A stretch of DNA of 6,745 bases from Methanobacteriota archaeon (GTDB lineage: Archaea > Methanobacteriota > Methanobacteria > Methanobacteriales > Methanobacteriaceae). The stretch is taken from NCBI GenBank assembly GCA_023409695.1, contig JAEYQZ010000070.1, positions 1 through 6,745 of the forward strand, written 5' to 3'. The position numbers and the translations under genes are program-made. Positions 1-5,822 of the stretch are shown piece by piece (position 1 is the stretch's first letter; every line of letters starts with the position of its first letter). The notes under the pieces are model-generated. The model was not told where the DNA came from and made no database searches. It saw nothing but the letters and a program-made list of their open reading frames with translations.

Positions 1-31
1 TAGTTCCAGAATTTGTTTATAGAATAAAGGG

Positions 32-583
32 GTGAATAAAATCAGAAAATTAAGTAGAAATAGTAAAATCGCCATTGCAGGTTTCTGTATTATAGTAATT
101 GTTATGGCAGTAGGAATCTACGGAATAACTAACTATAATCCTAGCACAACAGAATCTGTAGCAACAGATACGACACCTCAAACCAATGGTACTTCCTCTG
201 CTAAAGCCACATCTGACTACGCCACAAAAGTTAACAGCATAAGTAAAAATGCAAATAATATATTAAATGATTCGTATACAGTACTTGAAAAATATGCAAA
301 TGGAGCAATAGATCAAAATACGGCGGTTGCACGCCTCCAAAAAGATAAAACTAGTTTGAATAATGCAATTAAAGAAATTCAGAGTTTAACTCCACCACAA
401 AACATGGAAAGTTTCCATAATTTGTTACTATCTGGATTTCAAGATCTTAATCAAGCATTAGCGCTTGAAATCAGCGGGTTACAAAATAACAATGCAAATG
501 ATCTGCAGAGCGCAGGAGACTTAACAGATAGTGCAATCTCAAAGTTTAAACAAGCACAACAACAAACTAACCAAACATCTTAA
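32..583 (+). CDS. Membrane-anchored, extracytoplasmic helical protein of unknown function
   Basis: I do not recognise a named family. The 183-residue product starts with a basic segment (about residues 2-12, five Lys/Arg), followed by one strongly hydrophobic stretch (about 12-33). This predicts an N-in signal anchor with the rest outside the cell. Residues 36-62 are a Ser/Thr-rich linker. Residues 63-180 look almost wholly alpha-helical and are rich in Asn, Gln, Ala and Leu, with a PP break at 121-122, which suggests a small helical bundle. There is no lipobox; the only Cys (19) lies inside the membrane segment. Three N-glycosylation sequons (N52-G-T, N79-D-S, N180-Q-T) face outward, fitting a surface protein of an archaeon. 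The start is GTG at 32, because a TAG lies in frame at 20-22 and no ATG or TTG occurs before the membrane segment. The SD-like AGGGGTGA overlaps the start codon itself, so initiation is odd and the start is less certain than the reading frame. Confidence 0.72.
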   Translation: MNKIRKLSRNSKIAIAGFCIIVIVMAVGIYGITNYNPSTTESVATDTTPQTNGTSSAKATSDYATKVNSISKNANNILNDSYTVLEKYANGAIDQNTAVARLQKDKTSLNNAIKEIQSLTPPQNMESFHNLLLSGFQDLNQALALEISGLQNNNANDLQSAGDLTDSAISKFKQAQQQTNQTS

Positions 584-600
584 TCTCTTCATTATTTAAT

Positions 601-616
601 AATTTTTTAATTTTTA
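601..616 (+). terminator. T-rich terminator after the membrane protein gene
   Basis: Two T-runs (603-608 and 611-615) begin about 20 bases after the stop codon of the preceding gene. Oligo-T tracts without a strong hairpin are the usual archaeal termination signal. The region is AT-rich throughout, so the assignment is weak. Confidence 0.35.
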
Positions 617-731
617 AATATCATGAAACTGGTCTTATTGTCACATATAACAAAATTTCAAGAGTTAACTAATTTATTTAAGCCTTATTCTAATTTTTTA
701 AATTTTCAAAAATATCCTCAATTTTTTAGAA

Positions 732-748
732 AAGTTTAAATTAAACTT
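732..748. repeat. Perfect 17-base palindrome in the spacer before ArsR-1
   Basis: AAGTTTAA and TTAAACTT flank a single central A (740). The palindrome lies about 60 bases upstream of the ArsR-1 TATA box. It could be an upstream regulator site. Its AT-only core makes chance occurrence plausible in this composition. Nothing else was recognised between 617 and 797. Confidence 0.4.
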
Positions 749-797
749 ACTTCAATTTACTAATATACAAACTTTTTTCTAACAAAATGTATCTAAA

Positions 798-838
798 ACC
801 GAAAGCTTTATAAGTATATAAGTATATACTTATAGACT
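798..838 (+). promoter_or_regulatory. BRE/TATA promoter with overlapping operator for ArsR-1
   Basis: A BRE-like ACCGAAAG (798-805) is followed directly by a TATA box TTTATAAG (807-814), centred about 810. The expected transcription start is at 836-839, which is the ATG, so the mRNA is probably leaderless; no Shine-Dalgarno sequence precedes the ATG. Between TATA and start lies a perfect 18-base palindrome, TATAAGTATATACTTATA (817-834). It is preceded by a further direct copy of the half-site TATAAGTA at 809-816 that overlaps the TATA box. A dimeric repressor bound here would block TBP or the polymerase, the usual arrangement for an autorepressed ArsR-family gene. Confidence 0.75.
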
Positions 839-1186
839 ATGTTGAGGATAAATTCTGAACACAGATCCGATTTATCAGAGGAACTGGAAGAATTATTCAA
901 AGCACTCGGCAATGTTAACCGGCTGATGTTAATATATAAATTAGCATCCGGCGAGATGGAGAAGGTTAGTGTTACTGAAATGGCAAAGATAACAGGTTTA
1001 ACCCAACCAGCTGCTTCACAACACCTTAAGATACTAAAAACTGCGAAGATCCTCAACGCAACAAAACAGGGCAACTATATATACTACACCTTCAACAAGA
1101 GTGCCCTGATAAATCACAAAGAAAAAATTGATTTTTTATTTGGTTGCCTGTTTTTGAAGTGCAACAAATCAGAAAAGCGTGAATAA
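839..1186 (+). CDS. ArsR-family winged helix-turn-helix transcriptional regulator (ArsR-1)
   Basis: This is a 115-residue cytoplasmic DNA-binding protein, the usual size for ArsR/SmtB repressors. Residues 14-38 form the opening helices, with the family-typical LFKALGNVNRLMLIYKL run. Residues 44-72 are the helix-turn-helix; the recognition helix is around TQPAASQHLKIL (55-66). Residues 73-85 form the beta wing (QGNYIYYTF). There is no ELCVCDL-type Cys metal site in the third helix. The only cysteines are C103 and C108 near the C-terminus, in a hydrophobic segment (FLFGCLFLKC), and could be a separate redox or metal site. The inducer is therefore unknown. The start at 839 fits a leaderless transcript from the promoter just upstream, and no other in-frame ATG exists before the DNA-binding domain. 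Autorepression is likely from the overlapping palindrome. lon lies 123 bases downstream on the same strand and could be a second target, though this is unproven. Confidence 0.9.
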   Translation: MLRINSEHRSDLSEELEELFKALGNVNRLMLIYKLASGEMEKVSVTEMAKITGLTQPAASQHLKILKTAKILNATKQGNYIYYTFNKSALINHKEKIDFLFGCLFLKCNKSEKRE

Positions 1187-1261
1187 CATTTATTCCATTA
1201 TCAAATTTGCGCAGTAGATATTAAATTAACATAATTACAAAATCAAGGAAAGTAAACAAAA

Positions 1262-1282
1262 TTAAGCCCAATTTGGCCTTAA
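1262..1282. promoter_or_regulatory. Interrupted palindrome upstream of lon (candidate operator or leader hairpin)
   Basis: The left arm TTAAGcCCAA (1262-1271), a central T (1272) and the right arm TTGGcCTTAA (1273-1282) are symmetric at 9 of 10 pairs; only C1267/C1277 does not match. It ends 27 bases before the lon ATG. TATA-like stretches (ATTAAATTA around 1219-1227, or ACATAATTA around 1230-1238) would put the transcription start just before or within it. It could be a roadblock repressor site or a hairpin in the 5' leader. It does not resemble the ArsR-1 operator. Confidence 0.6.
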
Positions 1283-1309
1283 GAAACTACCTACCCCTTG
1301 AGTGATATC

Positions 1310-3688
1310 ATGACAGAAATGAACACCAACAAAGAATTGTCTGTACTGGTTATACCAAACACAGTTTATTTAAACAAAACTGATATAACCTTAAAAATTA
1401 GTAAAAAAGCAGGTAGCGAATTCTACAAGCGAGTTGCAAAGGACGATTTCTATGGAATTGCACTTGCGGTGAAGGAAGGAAGTACCGAAGGATTATACGA
1501 GGAAGATGACTTCTACCGTGTAGGAACATTAATTAAAATTGAAAATGCTAAAGCAATGAGAGATTTCTATCAAATTAAAATGGAAATCATTGAGAGAGTA
1601 GAAGTAGAAGAATTAATTCCTGAAGGGGCAAATTACAGGGCAACTTACAGGTTAATTCCAGATATAATGGATTTAGAACCAGAAAATGAAAAAGATATCA
1701 TCAAACACATAAAATATCTGGTTTCTGAAATAAGTGAAAACTTCAAAGGCTCAAAAACCTATGTTGAGCAGATAAATAAATTAGATGATATAAACAAAAT
1801 TATAGCCCACATTTTTCCTTACATGAGAATATCTCTTGAGGAAAAACAGGCCTTACTTGAAATACGATCACTAAAAGAAAAGAGCTTAAAGTTCTTAGAC
1901 ATTTTAATCGAACAAAAAGAAGCAATTAAGTTCCAGATGGAAATGGCTGCAAAGTTCAATGAAGAAATGAGCAAAAGAAACAGAGAAAACATGCTTAAAG
2001 AGCAGCTTAGAGCCATACAGGAAGAACTTGACGATGTTGAAGGCGGAAGCGGTAAAAAAGATTACAAGCAGTTAATCGAAGAAGCAGACATGCCTGAGGA
2101 TGTCAAAGAAGTAGCTCTTGAAGAACTGGCCAAACTTGAAAGACAGGGCCCCCACAGCTCAGAAGAAAACGTCATAAGAAACTACCTTGACCTGCTTGTC
2201 GCCCTTCCATGGGGTAAAAGCGAGATCAAAGATATTGACATAGAAGCTGCAAGGAAATTACTGAACGAACAGCACTACGGACTTGAAAAAGTTAAAGACA
2301 GGATCATCCAGCACCTTACAGTAATGAAATTAAAACAGAACAAGCAGGGATCCATTTTACTGCTTGCAGGACCTCCAGGAACTGGTAAAACCAGTTTAGG
2401 TAAAAGTATCGCTGAAGCTTTAGGACGTAAATACGTTAGAATTAGCCTCGGTGGTGTTAAAGACGAATCTGAAATCAGAGGTCACAGAAGAACCTATCTA
2501 GGAGCTTTACCTGGTAGGATTATCCAGGGAATGAAACGCGCAGGCGAAAGAAACCCAGTATTTATCTTAGATGAAGTGGACAAAATAAGGGCAGGTATAA
2601 ACGGTGACCCTGAAAGCGCATTACTGGAAGTATTAGACCCTGAACAAAACGACACTTTCTCAGACCACTACTTAGAAGTACCTTATGACTTATCCGATGT
2701 ATTCTTCATTGCAACAGCAAACTCACTCAGAGACATTCCAGGACCGCTCAGGGACCGTATGGAAATCATAGAAGTAGGCAGTTACACCAGCCACGAAAAA
2801 TTCCACATCGCTAAAAATCACCTGATTAAAGAGGTACTTGAAGAACACGGCCTAGATGACACTCAACTTCAAATCGATGATGAAGCCTTAAAAACAATCA
2901 TTGAAAAATACACTAGGGAAGCTGGTGTAAGAGGGCTTAAACGTCAATTATCTGCAGTTGCAAGGGTAACATCAGAAAAAGTTGTACTTGGTACAGTTGA
3001 TTTACCTTACGTTGTTAAATCAGATATGTTATATGACATATTAGGTCATGAACTAATCGCACAACAACAGGCAGGTAAAAACAATCCTCCAGGAGTTGTA
3101 ACTGGTCTAGCATGGACTCCAGTAGGTGGTGACATCCTGTTCATCGAAGGTGCTTTCATGCCAGGTAATGGAAAATTAACTCTTACCGGACAGTTAGGTG
3201 ATGTAATGAAAGAATCCGCTAAGATCTCTCAAAGCCTGATTCGTTCAAGACTTGCATTCCACTTAGAAGGTATTGAGTTCGACAAAAAAGATTTACACAT
3301 CCACGTGCCATCAGGAGCAATTCCAAAAGATGGACCATCTGCAGGTGTAGCCCTGTTAACCACCATTGCATCACTTGTAACAGGCCGTAAAGTTGACCCT
3401 AAACTGGCTATGACTGGTGAAATCTCACTTAGAGGTGCAGTACTTCCAGTAGGTGGAATTAAAGAGAAGGTACTTGCAGCCCATCGCGCTGGAATAAACA
3501 GAATAATCTTACCAAAGGATAATGAAAAAGATTTAGATGATATTCCACAGGATGTTAAAGATGAAATAGAATTCATATTCGCTGAAACTGTGGAAGATGT
3601 CATAAGTGAAACCATTGGTATTGAACTTCCAAAACCAGTGATGTACAACATGACATCAAATCAGATAACAGGAGGAGCTGGAGCTTAA
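1310..3688 (+). CDS. lon: ATP-dependent protease Lon, bacterial (LonA) type
   Basis: Lon unfolds and degrades damaged and regulatory proteins as a soluble hexameric AAA+ serine protease. The order is a substrate-binding N domain (about 10-200), a charged coiled-coil helix (about 200-245), the AAA+ module and the C-terminal protease domain (about 590-775). Walker A GPPGTGKT is at 354-361, Walker B FILDEVDK at 418-425, sensor-1 Asn at about 471 in TANS, and sensor-2 Arg in GVRGLKR at about 541. The catalytic Ser is at 677 in PKDGPSAG and the catalytic Lys at 720 in GGIKEKV; their spacing of 43 equals that of the E. coli S679/K722 dyad. No transmembrane segment lies between Walker A and B, and the N domain and coiled coil are present, so this is LonA, not the membrane-bound archaeal LonB. 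The N domain is divergent at its start. ATG 1310 is chosen because GAGTGAT (1300-1306) sits just upstream. A TTG at 1298 in the same frame overlaps that site and is less likely; ATG 1319 is an alternative. All key residues are intact. Confidence 0.95.
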   Translation: MTEMNTNKELSVLVIPNTVYLNKTDITLKISKKAGSEFYKRVAKDDFYGIALAVKEGSTEGLYEEDDFYRVGTLIKIENAKAMRDFYQIKMEIIERVEVEELIPEGANYRATYRLIPDIMDLEPENEKDIIKHIKYLVSEISENFKGSKTYVEQINKLDDINKIIAHIFPYMRISLEEKQALLEIRSLKEKSLKFLDILIEQKEAIKFQMEMAAKFNEEMSKRNRENMLKEQLRAIQEELDDVEGGSGKKDYKQLIEEADMPEDVKEVALEELAKLERQGPHSSEENVIRNYLDLLVALPWGKSEIKDIDIEAARKLLNEQHYGLEKVKDRIIQHLTVMKLKQNKQGSILLLAGPPGTGKTSLGKSIAEALGRKYVRISLGGVKDESEIRGHRRTYLGALPGRIIQGMKRAGERNPVFILDEVDKIRAGINGDPESALLEVLDPEQNDTFSDHYLEVPYDLSDVFFIATANSLRDIPGPLRDRMEIIEVGSYTSHEKFHIAKNHLIKEVLEEHGLDDTQLQIDDEALKTIIEKYTREAGVRGLKRQLSAVARVTSEKVVLGTVDLPYVVKSDMLYDILGHELIAQQQAGKNNPPGVVTGLAWTPVGGDILFIEGAFMPGNGKLTLTGQLGDVMKESAKISQSLIRSRLAFHLEGIEFDKKDLHIHVPSGAIPKDGPSAGVALLTTIASLVTGRKVDPKLAMTGEISLRGAVLPVGGIKEKVLAAHRAGINRIILPKDNEKDLDDIPQDVKDEIEFIFAETVEDVISETIGIELPKPVMYNMTSNQITGGAGA

Positions 3689-3723
3689 ATTCTCCAGGCT
3701 TCCATTAAATTTGACCAAAAAAT

Positions 3724-3784
3724 TCCCTATCCCGCATTAAAATTATCCTAATATTTGCCTCCAGTTTATGCCGCGGGATAGGGA
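3724..3784 (+). repeat. Long hairpin 1 downstream of lon, with CCTCC in the loop
   Basis: CCCTATCCCGC (3725-3735) pairs perfectly with GCGGGATAGGG (3773-3783), and T3724-A3784 extends the stem to 12 pairs. The 37-base loop carries CCTCC at 3758-3762. It starts 35 bases after the lon stop codon and is followed by a T-rich tract, so it could be part of the lon 3' end. Its outer sequence TTCCCTAT/ATAGGGA is shared with hairpin 2, which makes the two a related pair. Confidence 0.85.
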
Positions 3785-3790
3785 TCCTCC

Positions 3791-3824
3791 TTTAAATTTT
3801 TGCTAACTTTTATTTTTTTTATTT
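3791..3824 (+). terminator. T-rich terminator after lon hairpin 1
   Basis: The tract includes an eight-T run (3813-3820) and other T clusters. It follows hairpin 1 and is the first strong oligo-T tract after the lon stop codon, consistent with archaeal termination of the lon transcript. Transcription that passes it would reach a second terminator-like hairpin near 4006. Confidence 0.5.
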
Positions 3825-3879
3825 CCCTATTCAACTAACTAACGCATACATAACTCACCTCCACAAGTTGGATAGGGAA
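3823..3879 (+). repeat. Long hairpin 2, related to hairpin 1, with CACCTCC in the loop
   Basis: TTCCCTATTCAACT (3823-3836) pairs with AGTTGGATAGGGAA (3866-3879) over 14 positions, one of them a G-U wobble (T3831/G3871). The 29-base loop contains ACTCACCTCCAC with CCTCC at 3858-3862. The arms can also pair with those of hairpin 1: 3722-3732 is perfectly complementary to 3870-3880. Either two hairpins or one nested long-range structure could therefore form. Confidence 0.85.
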
Positions 3880-3880
3880 T

Positions 3881-3959
3881 CACTCAAAAAATCTGTCAAA
3901 AATCTATGATTTTTGACGCATGCAAAAACTACGTTTTTGCAAGCTTAGATTTTTTGGTG
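3881..3959 (+). repeat. Y-shaped three-way junction formed by nested inverted repeats
   Basis: An outer stem CAAAAAATCT (3885-3894) pairs with AGATTTTTTG (3947-3956) and is extended by CAC/GTG (3881-3883 with 3957-3959) after a bulged T. It encloses two adjacent hairpins. The first has a 10-pair stem, 3895-3904 with 3908-3917, and a TAT loop. The second has a 9-pair stem, 3921-3929 with 3933-3941, and a TAC loop, plus two more G-C pairs beyond a single mismatch. Almost every base is paired. It contains no coding sequence. Confidence 0.85.
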
Positions 3960-4016
3960 CCCCAAACACAATCAAAATTCTTTGAATTTTGATTCGTGTT
4001 TGAGGGTATTTTTTTC
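3960..4016 (+). terminator. Long hairpin followed by a T-run (terminator-like, + strand)
   Basis: AATCAAAATTC (3970-3980) and GAATTTTGATT (3984-3994) form an 11-pair stem around a TTT loop. After a bulged C3995 it continues with AAACAC/GTGTTT and CCCC/GGGG pairing (bulged A4003), closing at 3960-4006. A run of seven T (4009-4015) follows directly. This has the form of an intrinsic terminator for + strand transcription and would back up termination after lon, while protecting the convergent marker-8 gene from read-through. The tri-nucleotide loop and CAAAA...TTTTG arms match the two hairpins just upstream. Confidence 0.7.
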
Positions 4017-4432
4017 TATATGAAATTTTAATTTGATAATAAAAAAAGTTGTATAAAATTCTTGATTAATTCCATGCCAAATTTTTCTTTCGTTAAGTTT
4101 TATTTCTAAAACCATTTATTTAATATTTAAAATCTAAACGTTGTGAAATACTTAAATTCGTCAATTTACCTATAAATAAGTAGCTGCATGTATATGTGCT
4201 GGCTTATTTGTGCTAATCTTACAGAATTTTAAATTTTTTCATTTGGAATAACTTTTTTAATTTTTACTCTGATTTTTTAGATTAACTGCAGATTATAAAG
4301 TATTATAATTACTAAAAATAATATGATATTTTAAAAATTATATAATGCAAAAAGATTACGTTAGAATTGAATATTCATAACACATATAATTCAAATTTTT
4401 GTTTTTCTCATGAGCAGCACATAAAAAGAGAA
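4017..4432. other. AT-rich convergent spacer with no recognised gene
   Basis: No coding sequence, tRNA, C/D-box guide RNA or repeat array was recognised on either strand. A weak TATA-like CCTATAAATAAG lies at about 4169-4180. An 8-base palindrome CTCATGAG (about 4407-4414) and a five-A run (about 4422-4426, T-run on the minus strand) just after the marker-8 stop codon could serve as its terminator. This part does not share the strong self-complementarity of 3724-4006. Confidence 0.5.
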
Positions 4433-5263
4433 TTAAAGTAAAGGATCAGGTATTTTAGCATCAGGTTTATCCTTTAATCCCCCGATTTTTTCAATTCTTC
4501 TTTTTAAAAAGCTTTCTCCAGCTTCTGTAACTCCATAAATTGGTATAGAAGCACCTGCAGTGAAACTTCCTCTTTCTTCGCCAACTTCCCTTATATATTT
4601 TGAAGCACAGCCAGTTATGATATCTGCATAATTGAATAATTCTTCAGCTTCTTCTTTAGACATTTCAGTTACATGGGCAGCGAATATATAAATATTAACT
4701 CCTTCATTTTCTTTTTCAATCTCCCTAAGTTTTCTGGCGTCTTCAGCAGATATAACAGAAACTGCTATTTTTTTGTGGTCCATTTCAATAGCTTTTAATA
4801 CACCTTTAATCTGATTAATTTCAGCAGTTTCAGGATTAAGAACATTTTCAGACCCAACTGTAACTATAATTTTTTCTATTGGTGATGTGCTTAAAAATGC
4901 AGATATTCTGCCAGCCATACCCTGGACAAACTCAGGATCCTCAACAATTGTAGTCCCGCATCCTTCGCTGACAATAACCGCGCAGTCAATTATGCCTTCA
5001 TCAAGAAGAGTTCCCAGTGTTTCAGATACTCCAAATGATAAAAAATCTTTCATACGTAGTTTTCTTTCGGAAGTACACATCCCAAAGTCTTTGATTCTAA
5101 ATTCTATGTTTTCTTTTATTGCTTCAGGTGTAATCTCTTTGATTCCTCTGCGTTTATCAAAAAGGGGACAGTAATTGATTTTTGGTTCTCCAACTTCCAC
5201 TACTTTTCCATCTCTTACTACAACCCTTGCTTTTCCAAGTGCTTCTATTACATGTTCATCCAT
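4433..5263 (-). CDS. Methanogenesis marker protein 8 (DUF2099 family)
   Basis: The 276-residue cytoplasmic product matches my memory of methanogenesis marker protein 8 (TIGR03275, DUF2099), a family found with the methyl-coenzyme M reductase pathway in methanogens. Its biochemical role is not established to my knowledge. Recognisable segments are the opening VVVRDGKVVEVGEP (14-27), CPLFDKRRG (32-40), MCTSERKL (62-69), EGCGTTIV (100-107) and TGCASKYI (217-224). Cysteines 32, 63, 94, 102 and 219 all lie in or near these motifs, so a metal or Fe-S site is possible but inferred. No signal or membrane segment is seen. The ATG at 5263 is chosen over an in-frame GTG at 5278 because GAGGGAT (5274-5268 on the minus strand) lies four bases upstream, and family members as I recall them begin with the sequence after this ATG. 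The gene has its own promoter. An ArsR-type gene lies upstream on the same strand, 187 bases away. Confidence 0.88.
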   Translation of the reverse strand: MDEHVIEALGKARVVVRDGKVVEVGEPKINYCPLFDKRRGIKEITPEAIKENIEFRIKDFGMCTSERKLRMKDFLSFGVSETLGTLLDEGIIDCAVIVSEGCGTTIVEDPEFVQGMAGRISAFLSTSPIEKIIVTVGSENVLNPETAEINQIKGVLKAIEMDHKKIAVSVISAEDARKLREIEKENEGVNIYIFAAHVTEMSKEEAEELFNYADIITGCASKYIREVGEERGSFTAGASIPIYGVTEAGESFLKRRIEKIGGLKDKPDAKIPDPLL

Positions 5264-5289
5264 TGTTATCCCTCTCACATTTTAATGAT

Positions 5290-5320
5290 TAATTTGTAAT
5301 CTTACAAAGGTTATATATAA
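5290..5320 (-). promoter_or_regulatory. TATA box and 16-base operator-like repeat of the marker-8 gene
   Basis: On the minus strand TTATATATAA (5320-5311) is a strong TATA box. The expected transcription start is near 5290, giving a leader of about 27 bases with the ribosome-binding site inside it. Directly between TATA and start lies a perfect inverted repeat TTTGTAA-TC-TTACAAA (5293-5308). This position would let a bound dimer block polymerase. The sequence differs from the repeats at both ArsR genes, so the regulator cannot be named. Confidence 0.65.
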
Positions 5321-5390
5321 TAATTTTTATGATTAGACTAAACATAATGAGGTTCTATAAGCATTCTAAGCACACAAAAATAATTAAAAA

Positions 5391-5442
5391 TGAATATAAA
5401 ATATTTCCACGTTTTATAACGTTGAAGAAATGTTAAACTTCA
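5391..5442 (-). terminator. Possible terminator region after ArsR-2
   Basis: After the ArsR-2 stop codon the minus strand has two short hairpins: TGAAG/CTTCA (5423-5427 with 5438-5442) and ACGTT-TTAT-AACGT (5409-5422). A T-rich tract follows. The stems are only five pairs each, so this is tentative. Confidence 0.3.
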
Positions 5443-5450
5443 GTAAATAT

Positions 5451-5822
5451 TTAAAAACCAGTTATTAAATTCTCTTTAATGTACTTGATTAACGGCATTG
5501 CATTTCCATTTAAATTCAATTTATAATATTTATTCTTAGAACAATTATAAGAGTCTACTATCTGATGTTTTTTAAGTATTCCCAAGTTATATGAAATTAG
5601 ATTTTGCTTTTCTTTAAGCAGATATACGAGTTCACAAACACAATAATCTCTTTTCTGCAGTAACATTATTATTTGCAGTCTTATAGGATTACTTAATATT
5701 TTAAGTAATGTAGCTATTTCGTTAATATTAGATCCTTTTAATGAGTTTAAGTCATTTTGAAGCCCGTTTTCCCAAATTATTTTCATTTCCGCGTCAACTG
5801 GACAGCAACGATCATTTTTCAT
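5451..5822 (-). CDS. ArsR-family regulator with Cys-x-Cys sensor motif (ArsR-2)
   Basis: This 123-residue winged-helix regulator has the ArsR core ATLLKILSNPIRLQIIMLLQ (37-56). The helix-turn-helix spans about 60-89, with QNLISYNLGILKKHQIV (73-89) covering the recognition helix, and is followed by a wing (94-104). The third helix begins DYCVCEL (59-65), which aligns with the ELCVCDL arsenite-binding motif of ArsR: C61 and C63 correspond to the first two sensor cysteines, while the third is Val66. An N-terminal Cys pair (C6, C7 in RCCPVD) and C94 in the wing could supply other ligands. It probably releases DNA on binding a soft metal, a metalloid, or on oxidation; which one cannot be read from the sequence. 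The ATG at 5822 coincides with the transcription start predicted from its TATA box, so the mRNA is likely leaderless. No arsenic or metal transporter is next to it in this window. It is closest to the marker-8 gene downstream. Confidence 0.9.
   Translation of the reverse strand: MKNDRCCPVDAEMKIIWENGLQNDLNSLKGSNINEIATLLKILSNPIRLQIIMLLQKRDYCVCELVYLLKEKQNLISYNLGILKKHQIVDSYNCSKNKYYKLNLNGNAMPLIKYIKENLITGF

Noticed and set aside
808..1074. Minus-strand ORF of 88 codons
   Set aside because: It is a shadow of the ArsR-1 gene, with no ribosome-binding site or recognisable protein.
1298..1309. TTG start for lon, adding four residues
   Set aside because: The TTG overlaps the GAGTGAT ribosome-binding site that serves the ATG at 1310, and the added residues match nothing in Lon.
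3229..3651. Minus-strand ORF of 140 codons within lon
   Set aside because: It lies opposite the conserved Lon protease domain; its Ser/Ile-rich composition is typical of an antisense shadow.
3834..3862. Minus-strand GGAGGTGAG followed by ATG inside hairpin 2
   Set aside because: The signal is strong by sequence, but the reading frame ends after six codons, so it is not a gene.
3881..4006. CRISPR array
   Set aside because: The repeats are inverted hairpins of unequal length without regular spacers, and no cas gene is present.
4017..4432. tRNA or C/D-box guide RNA in the long spacer
   Set aside because: No cloverleaf, T-loop sequence or RTGATGA/CTGA box pair was found on either strand.
4887..5174. 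Plus-strand ORF of 95 codons
   Set aside because: It is antisense to the conserved Cys motifs of the marker-8 gene and looks like no known protein.
5264..5278. GTG start for the marker-8 protein, adding five residues
   Set aside because: The extra codons overlap the GAGGGAT ribosome-binding site of the ATG at 5263, and family members as I recall them begin at that ATG.
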